The translations under genes and the position numbers were made by a program. A stretch of DNA of 31,067 bases from Pseudomonadota bacterium. GTDB taxonomy: Bacteria > Pseudomonadota > Gammaproteobacteria > Halothiobacillales > Halothiobacillaceae. Positions 6,569-13,828 of this stretch are shown here, piece by piece. Under the pieces are notes generated by a model. The model searched no databases. It was not told the DNA's origin and worked only from the letters and a program-made list of their open reading frames with translations. The stretch covers positions 1 through 31,067 of the forward strand of contig JAJYPA010000042.1 of the NCBI GenBank assembly GCA_021795795.1, read 5' to 3'. Positions within the stretch are counted from its first letter, which is position 1. Each line of letters begins with the position of its first letter.

Positions 6569-6590
6569 GTGATTCGAAAAAGCGAATCAC
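6569..6590 (+). promoter_or_regulatory. Perfect 8-bp hairpin/palindrome upstream of bufB
   Basis: GTGATTCG-AAAAAG-CGAATCAC is a perfect inverted repeat 66 bases before the bufB start. It could be a regulator site or an RNA hairpin; nothing else identifies it. Confidence 0.35.
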
Positions 6591-6656
6591 GATCACGCTA
6601 TCCTGACTACCCCGCTTTCGGGTTGACGCCCCTTGATACTGGCGAAGGAGGTTGCA

Positions 6657-7505
6657 ATGAATACCGATGCGAATCGCGTGCCGGTCGGCGTGGGTCTGCG
6701 GCGCGGCCCGTTGATGCAGCAGATCGAAGCCGAACACCCCGATCTTGATTTTCTGGAAGTTGCGCCGGAGAACTGGATGCGTTTGGGGGGTGCTGTCAAA
6801 CGGCAGTTCGAGTCCTTGCTGGCACGCTATCCCCTGTATCTGCATGGACTGTCGCTCTCGATCGGCGGGCCGGCGTCACTGGATGTGGATTTTCTCAAAT
6901 CGCTGCGTGCATTTATTGATCGTTATCAACCCGTCCTCTACAGTGAACATCTCTCGTTTTGTACGGACAATGCGCACCTATACGACTTGATGCCAATTCC
7001 GTTTACGCGGGCGGCAGTACGCCATGTGGTCGAGCGCATCCATCGCGCTCAGGACATTCTGGGGCAACGGCTGACGTTGGAGAATGTGTCTTATTACACC
7101 GCGCCCGATGCCGAAATGAACGAGCTGGCATTTCTGACCGAGATTCTGCAGCAAGCCGATTGCGATTTGTTGCTCGATGTAAACAATGTGTACGTCAATA
7201 GCGTCAATCACCGCTACGATCCGGTGGCCTTTCTTGATGCCCTGCCGATCGAACGCGTGCGCTACCTGCATGTGGCGGGGCATTTGCAGCTCAGCCCCGA
7301 TTTGATTGTTGATACGCACGGTGCCGCCGTTGCCGATCCGGTCTGGGATTTACTGGCGCACACATACACCCGTTTTGGGGCCGTGCCGACGCTGCTGGAG
7401 CGGGATTTTGATATCCCGCCGCTGGCGCATTTGATGCAGGAGGTCGCCCAGATTCGCCGTGTAGCCGCCGGTGCGCACAACAAATTGCTGGAGCCGGTGG
7501 CATGA
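6657..7505 (+). CDS. bufB: MNIO-family (DUF692) multinuclear iron RiPP-modifying enzyme
   Basis: The 282-residue protein matches the usual DUF692/MNIO length. Metal-ligand motifs of the TIM barrel appear in order: YLHGLSLSIGG (His63), YSEHLSF (Glu97, His98), LENVSYY (Glu142, Asn143), LLLDVNNVYVNS (Asp174, Asn176), HVAGH (His205, His209), DTHG (Asp219, His221), VADPVWDLL (Asp227) and LERDFDIPP (Glu249). These enzymes hold two or three irons and modify Cys residues of a precursor peptide using oxygen. GGAGG precedes the ATG at 6657; an upstream start at 6633 lacks this support. The gene overlaps the next by 4 bases. It should act in the cytoplasm on the repeat precursor before export. Confidence 0.92.
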   Translation: MNTDANRVPVGVGLRRGPLMQQIEAEHPDLDFLEVAPENWMRLGGAVKRQFESLLARYPLYLHGLSLSIGGPASLDVDFLKSLRAFIDRYQPVLYSEHLSFCTDNAHLYDLMPIPFTRAAVRHVVERIHRAQDILGQRLTLENVSYYTAPDAEMNELAFLTEILQQADCDLLLDVNNVYVNSVNHRYDPVAFLDALPIERVRYLHVAGHLQLSPDLIVDTHGAAVADPVWDLLAHTYTRFGAVPTLLERDFDIPPLAHLMQEVAQIRRVAAGAHNKLLEPVA

Positions 7506-8272
7506 ACACGGATTTTTTGACACTACAGTCTCAGTTCACCGCTTTTATCCGCAATCCCGAGCACGCGCCGGTGCCCGAAGGTTGCGATCCCGAGCGGATG
7601 AAACTGTACCATCAGCTGTTCTTCAATAATTTTGATGGAATATTGGAAAGCACCTACGAGCGCACGCGCGCCCACATCGCCGATGATCAATGGCAAGTGC
7701 TGGTGAAATTATTCTTCTCAACCGTGCCGCAACACTCCCCTTATCTTGTGGATGTGCCCGGACGATTTCTCGATTTTCTTCAGGAGCAGAACGCGGTAGC
7801 ACTATCCGAGGCATTGTTGGAGTTGGCCGCCTTTGAGGCGACGCTGCACGAATGCCGGATGGCCGAGGATATAGCGCTACCCGAAGCGCCGGTATCGCTG
7901 CCCGACGCTCTGTTCGACTGCGCTTGGCAGCCGCATCCCCAAGGCGTGCTGTTTGAAAGTGCCTTTCCGGTGAATCAGGCCGATTTCTCGCTTGATGAAG
8001 TGCCCACCGAGCCAACTTTGCTCTGGATCCAGCGGGATGATGCCGGCGTGGTGCAGATCTATAATTTATCAGCTGCCAGCGCGCGCTGGCTCGTGCTGCT
8101 GGATGCCCATGAGGATGCACTTCCAGGTCAATCGTTGGCACAACTGGCCCATGAGCTCAATGTTGCGCCAGAGAACCTGACCGAGTTTGCACGCGCGCAA
8201 CTGGCCGACTGGATTGCCGATGGTGTTTTGATTCCGGCCTCAGGCAATCAGCACAATGCAGCTTGCGCTTGA
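7502..8272 (+). CDS. bufC: DUF2063 / HvfC-BufC-type RiPP partner protein
   Basis: The 256-residue protein has an N-terminal DUF2063 domain (about 5-95: LQSQFTAFIRNPEHAPVPEG, MKLYHQLFFNNFDGILESTY, PYLVDVPGRFLDFLQ), which in this family helps present the precursor to the MNIO enzyme. The C-terminal half (about 130-250) has a small beta-rich domain and a helical tail like the winged C-terminus of HvfC/BufC proteins. ATGA overlap with bufB shows tight coupling. No catalytic residues are apparent. The following decayed gene starts inside its last codons. Confidence 0.88.
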   Translation: MNTDFLTLQSQFTAFIRNPEHAPVPEGCDPERMKLYHQLFFNNFDGILESTYERTRAHIADDQWQVLVKLFFSTVPQHSPYLVDVPGRFLDFLQEQNAVALSEALLELAAFEATLHECRMAEDIALPEAPVSLPDALFDCAWQPHPQGVLFESAFPVNQADFSLDEVPTEPTLLWIQRDDAGVVQIYNLSAASARWLVLLDAHEDALPGQSLAQLAHELNVAPENLTEFARAQLADWIADGVLIPASGNQHNAACA

Positions 8273-8936
8273 ATTTTTGATTAACGTTTTCGTACAGCTC
8301 ACGCTGGTGAGCATGGATCTGCTCGTTCCGGTTCTTGCTGCTAATACAACGCCTTTGCAAGCAGGGCATGAAATCACTCGCCCCGATGTCGATTAGCCAA
8401 AATTTCCAGCCGCGCTGCCAGAAAAGCTCGATCACTCACTCACGGCGCAAGCCCAGTAAAAAAGCCATGAACAGGAGCAGAAAACGCCCGATTGGTACAC
8501 CCGTTGGTTCAGTGTCGATGGCCAGCCGCTGTTTAACAATCGCCTGATTTTGAGCGATTTTCCCTACCTGCTCGAACACGCCCACAATCCGGTCAACTGG
8601 TACGCCTATGTCCCTGAGGTGCTGGCGGCGGCCAAGGCGCAGAACAAACCGCTGTTCATTTAGATCGGCTAAGCCAGCTGTTATTGGTGTTATGCGATGG
8701 CGCGCGCGAGTTTTTAATCGGCGGCTGTCGCGCGGGAATTGAATCGCGATTTCATTGCGGTGAAGATTGATCGTCAGCTGCAGCCAAAACCGGGTCATCG
8801 CTATCAGATTGTAGTGGCATTGGTAAATCAGGAGCAAAGCGGCTGGCCGGCCAGTGTGTTTGTGCTGCCGGCCCGACCGACCGTTTTTCACCCAACTGTA
8901 TCAACCGGAATCAGCTTTTACCGGATCAAGGCGTGA
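8256..8936 (+). pseudogene. Decayed DUF255/thioredoxin-like gene (YyaL N-terminal type)
   Basis: One frame of 227 codons from ATG 8256 to TGA 8934-8936 reads as a DUF255 thioredoxin-fold domain: FPYLLEHAHNPVNWYAY, then AAAKAQNKPLFI, a CYWC redox motif (8679-8690), RELNRDFIAVKIDRQ and GWPASVFVLPARP. Five stops interrupt it: TAG 8394, TAA 8457, TAG 8661, TAA 8670 and TAA 8715. No frameshift is needed. The N-terminus (about 1-30) is hydrophobic, so the ancestor was probably exported or membrane-bound. The ATG overlaps the end of bufC by 17 bases, so it was once the last gene of the RiPP operon, perhaps for redox handling of the Cys-rich product; that role is inference. Confidence 0.82.
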
Positions 8937-9025
8937 TCTCCCCCCACCGCGGCTCTTTGATGCCTGGCTTTCCTGCCCGGCACGCTTGGCGTTCGCTGCG
9001 TTAGGGGAGAGGGAGCCTTAGCACC

Positions 9026-9333
9026 TTCCCCCTTGATGGGGGAAGGATGGGATGGGGGTGCTGGTTTCACCCCCTCACCCCGAGCCAATTCCCCCTCCCC
9101 AACCCCTCCCCACAAGGGGGAGGGGCTTTTTCTCATTCCCCCTTGATGGGGGAAGGATGGGATGGGGGTGCTGGTTTCACCCCCTCACCCCGAGCCAATT
9201 CCCCCTCCCCAACCCTTACCCACAAGGGGGAGGGGCTTTTTCTCATTCCCCCTTGATGGGGGAAGGATGGGATGGGGGTGCTGGCTTCACCCCCTCACCC
9301 CGACCCTCTCCCACAAGGGGAGAGGTGTTGAAT
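9026..9333. repeat. 110-bp tandem repeats rich in GC palindromes
   Basis: Units begin at 9026, 9136 and 9246; the first two are full 110-base copies with one or two differences, the third is shortened. Each contains CCCCCTTGATGGGGG and an inverted pair such as CCCTCCCC-ACAA-GGGGGAGGG. Palindromes with a CACAAG or CGCAAG loop are common dispersed intergenic repeats in proteobacteria. The array lies between the converging pseudogene and sugar dehydrogenase gene, so it may also stop transcription from both sides. Open frames across it are artefacts. The flanks (8937-9025, 9334-9361) show nothing more. Confidence 0.85.
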
Positions 9334-9361
9334 CCGCCCCTTTTGATGGTGAACCAAGCAT

Positions 9362-10645
9362 TTACAACCGAATATCTGCTTCATCGGCATTCAATACATG
9401 CTTGAGGTCGTAGAGCACATGGTTTTCTTTGCCAAGTGCGTGGAGGGCGGTTGCGCCCAGGGCTTTGAATTCTCGATGGGCGACGGCAAGCACGATGGCG
9501 TCATAGGTATTCGACAGCAGCGCGGCGGTGAGGCTGAGGCCATATTCATGCCGCGCGCAGGCGTCGTCGGCCCAGGGGTCGTGCACATCGACGGTCAGAC
9601 CGTAGTCTTTGAGTTCGGTAAGTACATCGATCACGCGGGTATTGCGCAGATCGGGGCAGTTTTCCTTGAAGGTCAGCCCCAGTACGAGCACGCGCGCGCC
9701 TTGCATGGGGATGCCTTTTTTCAGCATGGCTTTGATGAGTTGGCCGGCGACATAGGCGCCCATGCCGTCGTTGATGCGTCGCCCGGCCAAAATCATTTCC
9801 GGGTGATGGCCGACTTGCTGCGCTTTGTGGGTGAGGTAGTAGGGGTCCACGCCGATGCAGTGGCCGCCCACCAAGCCGGGACGAAACGGCAGGAAGTTCC
9901 ATTTGCTGCCCGCCGCTTCGAGCACGGCCTGGGTATCGAGCCCGAGTTTGCCGAACAGGATGGCCAGTTCGTTGATGAGCGCGATATTGACGTCGCGCTG
10001 GGTGTTTTCGATGACTTTGGCGGCCTCGGCCACGCGGATGCTGGGCGCTTGGTGGGTACCGGCGGTGATGATTTGCCGGTAGAGCGCATCGACCGTTTCG
10101 GCCACGGCGGGGGTGGAGCCGGATGTCACTTTTTTGATATCTGGCAGGCGATGGGTTTTGTCGCCGGGGTTGATGCGTTCCGGGCTGTAGCCGCAGTAAA
10201 AATCGTGGTTGAAGCGCAGGCCGGAGTGCCGTTCGAGCACCGGCACGCAATCTTCTTCGGTCGCGCCGGGGTAGACGGTGGATTCATAAATCACGATGTC
10301 GCCGGGTTTGAGCGCGCGCCCGACGATTTCGCTGGCTTTGATGAGTGGGGTGAGATCCGGGCGTTTGTGCGCGTCAATCGGCGTGGGCACGGTGACGATG
10401 AATATGCTGGCTTCACGCAGATCGGCAGGATCGACCGTATAACTCAGGTGGCGGGCATTTTGCAGTTCATCCGCCTCGACTTCGAGCGTGCGGTCATGGC
10501 CACTTTTTAATTGGTCAATGCGGGTGGCATCGATATCAAAGCCGATCACGCGGCGGATTTTGCCGAACTCGACCGCGAGCGGCAGGCCGACATAGCCCAG
10601 GCCGATAATGGCAATAATGTGTTCAGCGGGTTCCTTGCTCTTCAC
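9362..10645 (-). CDS. Nucleotide-sugar dehydrogenase (UDP-HexNAc 6-dehydrogenase, WbpO/TviB type)
   Basis: The 427-residue enzyme would oxidise C6 of a UDP-N-acetylhexosamine to a uronic acid with NAD, for surface polysaccharide. The NAD site is [16 protein letters not shown] (13-28) with GFDID (35-39). Other family motifs are VPTPID (86-91), [11 protein letters not shown] (121-131), [10 protein letters not shown] (153-162), KVTSGS (172-177), [15 protein letters not shown] (214-228) and the catalytic Cys263 in [16 protein letters not shown]. The DRTLEV segment favours the TviB/WbpO branch over plain UDP-glucose dehydrogenase. The start is GTG with AAGGAA upstream. It follows mtgA by 27 bases on the same strand. 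No glycosyltransferases are adjacent, so the polysaccharide is unknown. Confidence 0.88.
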   Translation of the reverse strand: MKSKEPAEHIIAIIGLGYVGLPLAVEFGKIRRVIGFDIDATRIDQLKSGHDRTLEVEADELQNARHLSYTVDPADLREASIFIVTVPTPIDAHKRPDLTPLIKASEIVGRALKPGDIVIYESTVYPGATEEDCVPVLERHSGLRFNHDFYCGYSPERINPGDKTHRLPDIKKVTSGSTPAVAETVDALYRQIITAGTHQAPSIRVAEAAKVIENTQRDVNIALINELAILFGKLGLDTQAVLEAAGSKWNFLPFRPGLVGGHCIGVDPYYLTHKAQQVGHHPEMILAGRRINDGMGAYVAGQLIKAMLKKGIPMQGARVLVLGLTFKENCPDLRNTRVIDVLTELKDYGLTVDVHDPWADDACARHEYGLSLTAALLSNTYDAIVLAVAHREFKALGATALHALGKENHVLYDLKHVLNADEADIRL

Positions 10646-10672
10646 TTTAGGGTGATTCCTTCCGGGTGGTTT

Positions 10673-11383
10673 TTATTGGGGTGGTATGCGCGAATAGTTC
10701 ATGCGCCCCTCGACGGCGCGGATGCGTTTTTGCAGGCCGCGACTGCCGGGGTTGTCCTGATAAAACCGCGGGTTGGGCAACATGGCCGCCAAAAACGCGG
10801 CCTCGTGCGGCGTGAGTGCCGCTGCGGATTTATGGAAATAATAACGGCTGGCCGCGTCGATGCCGTACAAAAGATTACCCCATTCGACGACGTTGAGATA
10901 CAGCTCAAGAATGCGCCGCTTGCCCAGCGTGGTCTCCAGCATCACGGTGATGATGGCCTCCTCGCCCTTGCGCCAGAGATTCTTGCTGGGCGAGAGAAAC
11001 AGGTTGCGCGCCAGTTGCTGGCTGATGGTGGAACCACCTGCTGCAAACTCGCCCTCGGCCAGATTTTTTTCGAAGGCATCCTGAATGCCGGTCCAATCAA
11101 ACCCGTGGTGTTCCATAAAGCGATCATCTTCCGAAGCGACCACGGCACGCCTGGCAATGGGCGCGATGGCGGCGTAATCCACCCAGTGGTAATCGAGTTT
11201 GGCCTTGGGGTTGACGGCTCGAATCAGTTCCAGACGTTCACGCATGAAGGCGGTGGTTTGCGGATTGTGTGTGCGTAGTTGCCAAACTTGCACATAAAAC
11301 CAAGCCTGCACCAGTGCAAACAAAAGCAGCACCGACCCCAAGGTCAGCAAAATGACACGGCGAAAGATACGGCGGGGTTTCAT
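10673..11383 (-). CDS. mtgA: Monofunctional peptidoglycan glycosyltransferase MtgA
   Basis: The 236-residue inner-membrane enzyme polymerises lipid II into glycan strands. One transmembrane helix lies at about 9-32. The GT51 motifs are SEDDRFMEHHGFDWTGIQ (catalytic Glu in SEDD), GGSTISQQLARNLFLS, NLWRKGEEAI and KRRILELYLNVVEWG, followed by YYFHKSAAALTPHEAAFLAA and LPNPRFY. No transpeptidase domain follows, and the length is normal for MtgA. It is upstream of the sugar dehydrogenase gene with a 27-base gap, so they may share a transcript. Confidence 0.95.
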   Translation of the reverse strand: MKPRRIFRRVILLTLGSVLLLFALVQAWFYVQVWQLRTHNPQTTAFMRERLELIRAVNPKAKLDYHWVDYAAIAPIARRAVVASEDDRFMEHHGFDWTGIQDAFEKNLAEGEFAAGGSTISQQLARNLFLSPSKNLWRKGEEAIITVMLETTLGKRRILELYLNVVEWGNLLYGIDAASRYYFHKSAAALTPHEAAFLAAMLPNPRFYQDNPGSRGLQKRIRAVEGRMNYSRIPPQ

Positions 11384-11525
11384 TCCTACAGAATACGGTT
11401 TTTTTGATGGCTTTGCCGCGTGTCAGAAACGGACAATCCTGTTTCTGATTGCGCAAGGCGTCGTCAATTTTTGACAAAAATGGCCGAAAGGCAATACCTC
11501 GACGGGGGCAGACAGGCACTCAACC

Positions 11526-11554
11526 AAAAGCCCGCACACGCTTGCGCGTGGCGG
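11526..11554 (-). terminator. Rho-independent terminator after pilA
   Basis: On the minus strand CCGCCACGC, a GCAA loop and GCGTGTGCGGG form a GC-rich stem with one extra base, followed by CTTTT. It lies 38 bases past the pilin stop. Confidence 0.65.
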
Positions 11555-11592
11555 ACGATGAAAAAGAGAACAGCCGTTGAGCAGATGGATGA

Positions 11593-12075
11593 CTAACGCC
11601 AGGCTTGGGGCAAATACCGGGAATTAAATCCGCAGGAATCGACTTGCCAGCGAATGGCACCGGGTGAACTGGTCAGGGGAGACAAGGTGCATTTTTTGGC
11701 TGCGCCGGCAATGGCGGAGTTGGCTTTATTGCCATAGGTCAGTTCTATCTTGCCGCCATCGATGACGGCGACGGATTGCACATAATTGCCTGAAATAGAG
11801 CCCGGTGCAGCCAGTCCCAGCGAGGTATTGTTGCCGGGGTTACCGCTATTGGGGAAATTAGGATGGCCGCCCGTCCATTCGGCGAGCGCCAATTCCGGCC
11901 CGGAAACCAGGGTGACACCTTCACTGACTTGCGCGCGGATGATGTAATCCTGATAAGCGAACAGGGCGATGGAGGCCAGAATGCCGATAATGGCGACGGT
12001 GATCATCAGTTCGATCAGGGTAAAGCCCCGCACATGATGGGCGGGGATAGCCTTATGTTCGGAAACCGTAAGCAT
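11593..12075 (-). CDS. pilA: Type IV major pilin-like protein
   Basis: From the ATG at 12075 (AAGGAG 8 bases upstream) the prepilin has 160 residues: a 17-residue leader ending in Gly, then [20 protein letters not shown], the N-methylated hydrophobic helix with Glu5. The globular part has two Cys (KKCTLS and VDSCGF) for a C-terminal disulfide loop and a Gly/Asn-rich loop ([11 protein letters not shown]). Prepilin peptidase PilD would cut after the Gly. An in-frame start further upstream at 12114 lacks a ribosome site. No other pilus genes are near, and a terminator follows, so it is a lone pilin unit. Confidence 0.93.
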   Translation of the reverse strand: MLTVSEHKAIPAHHVRGFTLIELMITVAIIGILASIALFAYQDYIIRAQVSEGVTLVSGPELALAEWTGGHPNFPNSGNPGNNTSLGLAAPGSISGNYVQSVAVIDGGKIELTYGNKANSAIAGAAKKCTLSPLTSSPGAIRWQVDSCGFNSRYLPQAWR

Positions 12076-12147
12076 GGTGTGACTCCTTCGGTGTGCTCTT
12101 TTCGTGATTTGCAAAGAACATCAGCAAGGAGCAGGCCACGCCAAACT

Positions 12148-12816
12148 TCAGGTTACGGCATCATCTTTAGGGGTGCTGTCAGGTACGGCGGGATTCGGTG
12201 ATGTATGGTGACTGGCATATTCCGCCGAGCCGAAGTTGCGCTCGGCTTCCCAGGCTTCGTAGTCCGTCACGCCAGTTTTATTGGGCCAGCGCCGGGTCAC
12301 ATTCTGAAAAAACTGGTTGTTCGGAATCATCAGGAGCGTGCCGTCCGCTTCACGCAGGGTGGTGAACATCAGGCTGCGGTCTACCGCGCGGCCCTTGACA
12401 TTGGTCGGCAGCATTTCGATGGTTTCGCCCAGCTCATACGGGCGCCATATCCAGATGAACAAGCTGGCCGTGATGTTCGACACCATGGTCCACACGGCCA
12501 GCAGGCCGACACCGATCACGGCCAGCATACTGGCCAGCATGGCCCAGATGCCGTCGACATTGACGCCAGCCTGGCGCAATAGCAGCAAACCCAAGACAAC
12601 CCAAAGCGATAGACTGATTGCCCGGCGCAGAATGAGCAGCGTGCCGGGTGAAATCGGCGCGTGGCTGACCATCCGGTTGAAATGCCGGCGCATAAATCTT
12701 TGTACAAGCAATACCGAACTGCCACCGAAAATCAGCAACAGGAAGAATGGGACGAGCACCTGCCATTCCCTCAACCATTGACTCATAGTAGGAAAAATCT
12801 GATCAAGACCGCTCAT
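12148..12816 (-). CDS. MscS-like mechanosensitive channel family protein
   Basis: The protein has 222 residues from the ATG at 12816 (AGGAG 7 bases upstream). It has transmembrane helices at about 20-38, 65-85 and 90-125. The last (MLAVIGVGLLAVWTMVSNIT, then ASLFIWIWRPYELGETIE) resembles the pore helix and start of the beta domain of MscS, followed by FTTLREADGTLLMIPNNQFF, a typical MscS beta-domain segment. It is shorter than E. coli MscS (286 residues) and lacks most of the C-terminal alpha/beta domain. The tail is hydrophilic and probably disordered. It may release osmolytes on osmotic down-shock; the sucrose operon next door makes that plausible. Confidence 0.75.
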   Translation of the reverse strand: MSGLDQIFPTMSQWLREWQVLVPFFLLLIFGGSSVLLVQRFMRRHFNRMVSHAPISPGTLLILRRAISLSLWVVLGLLLLRQAGVNVDGIWAMLASMLAVIGVGLLAVWTMVSNITASLFIWIWRPYELGETIEMLPTNVKGRAVDRSLMFTTLREADGTLLMIPNNQFFQNVTRRWPNKTGVTDYEAWEAERNFGSAEYASHHTSPNPAVPDSTPKDDAVT

Positions 12817-12946
12817 GGTGATACTCCTGGTGAAAGCGTGAAATGGTGTAAGCAAAAGTGGCCCACACGGCAGACACGTTCAGCAATGCGATCGGCCACT
12901 CAACGCGCAGCAGGCACTGTTACACCGCCTCGGTTCGCCGTGAATG

Positions 12947-13828
12947 TCAGCCGAGCGCCATCCACGCGCGTGTTTCCGGCAAGAAGTGAACCAGTCCTTC
13001 GAGGACACCGGCGGCATAATTGCCGTTCATGCCAAACAGCCCGCCTTGGGCGAGATAAAGCGAGTGGGCGACATCGGCGGATTCGACCAGCGCCAGCGCA
13101 CGCGCGCGGACGTCTTCCGGCGCATTGGCCACCAGAACAGATTGGATATGGCTGCCCAACACTTCGAGATCATTCCCCGAGTCCCCGGCGAACACTGTGC
13201 GCGCCATTGGGTAATGTTGTGTCGCGCTCAAAAATTCGATCGCGTGCAGTTTGCTGGCACTGGCTGGCAGCACATCCAGCAATCCGGTATGCGCTGCTTC
13301 ATCCACAGACCAAATCAGTCGGGCGTTAATGCCCAATTGCCACAAACGGCGCACCAGCTCTGCTTCCAGAATTTCCAGATTGGCATCGATATCGACGAAG
13401 TAACTGGCCTTGAATACGCCTTGTCGATCGATCGGTTGCGGTACGATGGCTTTGATATCACTGAACAGGTCGGTGATGTCATTATGGGTCATGCCATTCC
13501 AATCGGGCCCGAGTTCAGCCGCCCAAGAACGCCACATCGCCCAGGAATCGGGTGGGCCTTCTTCCGGCTCAGGATGGGTGTAAATTGTGGTGCCGACGTC
13601 GCCGATGATGTAATCGGGTTCCGGCAAGTTCCATTGATCGATGGCATCGAGCACAAGCTCGATATGCCGACCCGACACCATGACCAGATGGATGCCGGGA
13701 TGAGCGCACAGGGCACGAAACCTGGGACGCGCATCGGGTGACTCCGGCTGGGCGCCGTTGGGAATGAGCGTGCGATCCAGATCGCAACACAACAAAATGG
13801 GCGAAGGTGTCATTTCTGCGGATGTCAT
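12947..13828 (-). CDS. HAD phosphatase, probable sucrose-6-phosphate phosphatase
   Basis: The 293-residue protein has the HAD nucleophile motif DLDRT (Asp16, Asp18), motif II VSGRH and motif III/IV FAGDSGNDLEVL. A cap domain lies between about 100 and 200 (residues near DYIIGDVGTTIYTH, a segment typical of sucrose-phosphate phosphatases). It would remove phosphate from sucrose-6-phosphate made by the preceding gene. The ATG at 13828 follows GGAG by 8 bases and overlaps the synthase stop by 4 bases; a longer frame to 13930 lies inside the synthase gene. Mannosyl-3-phosphoglycerate phosphatase is a related alternative, but the synthase neighbour favours sucrose. Confidence 0.85.
   Translation of the reverse strand: MTSAEMTPSPILLCCDLDRTLIPNGAQPESPDARPRFRALCAHPGIHLVMVSGRHIELVLDAIDQWNLPEPDYIIGDVGTTIYTHPEPEEGPPDSWAMWRSWAAELGPDWNGMTHNDITDLFSDIKAIVPQPIDRQGVFKASYFVDIDANLEILEAELVRRLWQLGINARLIWSVDEAAHTGLLDVLPASASKLHAIEFLSATQHYPMARTVFAGDSGNDLEVLGSHIQSVLVANAPEDVRARALALVESADVAHSLYLAQGGLFGMNGNYAAGVLEGLVHFLPETRAWMALG

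Noticed and set aside
6428..6748. Plus-strand frame between bufA and bufB
   Set aside because: It runs through a terminator hairpin and into bufB in another frame and has no recognisable content.
7623..8141. 172-codon minus-strand frame opposite bufC
   Set aside because: Arg/Pro/Ala-rich shadow; bufC is supported by its family motifs and operon position.
8436..8891. 151-codon minus-strand frame
   Set aside because: It lies opposite the DUF255 pseudogene, whose plus-strand frame has real family motifs.
9026..9333. Possible CRISPR array
   Set aside because: The whole 110-base unit is repeated with no distinct spacers, and no cas genes are present.
9047..9413. Plus-strand frames with repeated Pro/Gly-rich peptides
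   Set aside because: They are translations of the 110-bp non-coding tandem repeats.
9398..11278. Two long plus-strand frames (370 and 255 codons) opposite the sugar dehydrogenase and mtgA
   Set aside because: Both lie antisense to genes with clear family motifs and read as GC-rich shadow frames with no recognisable domain.
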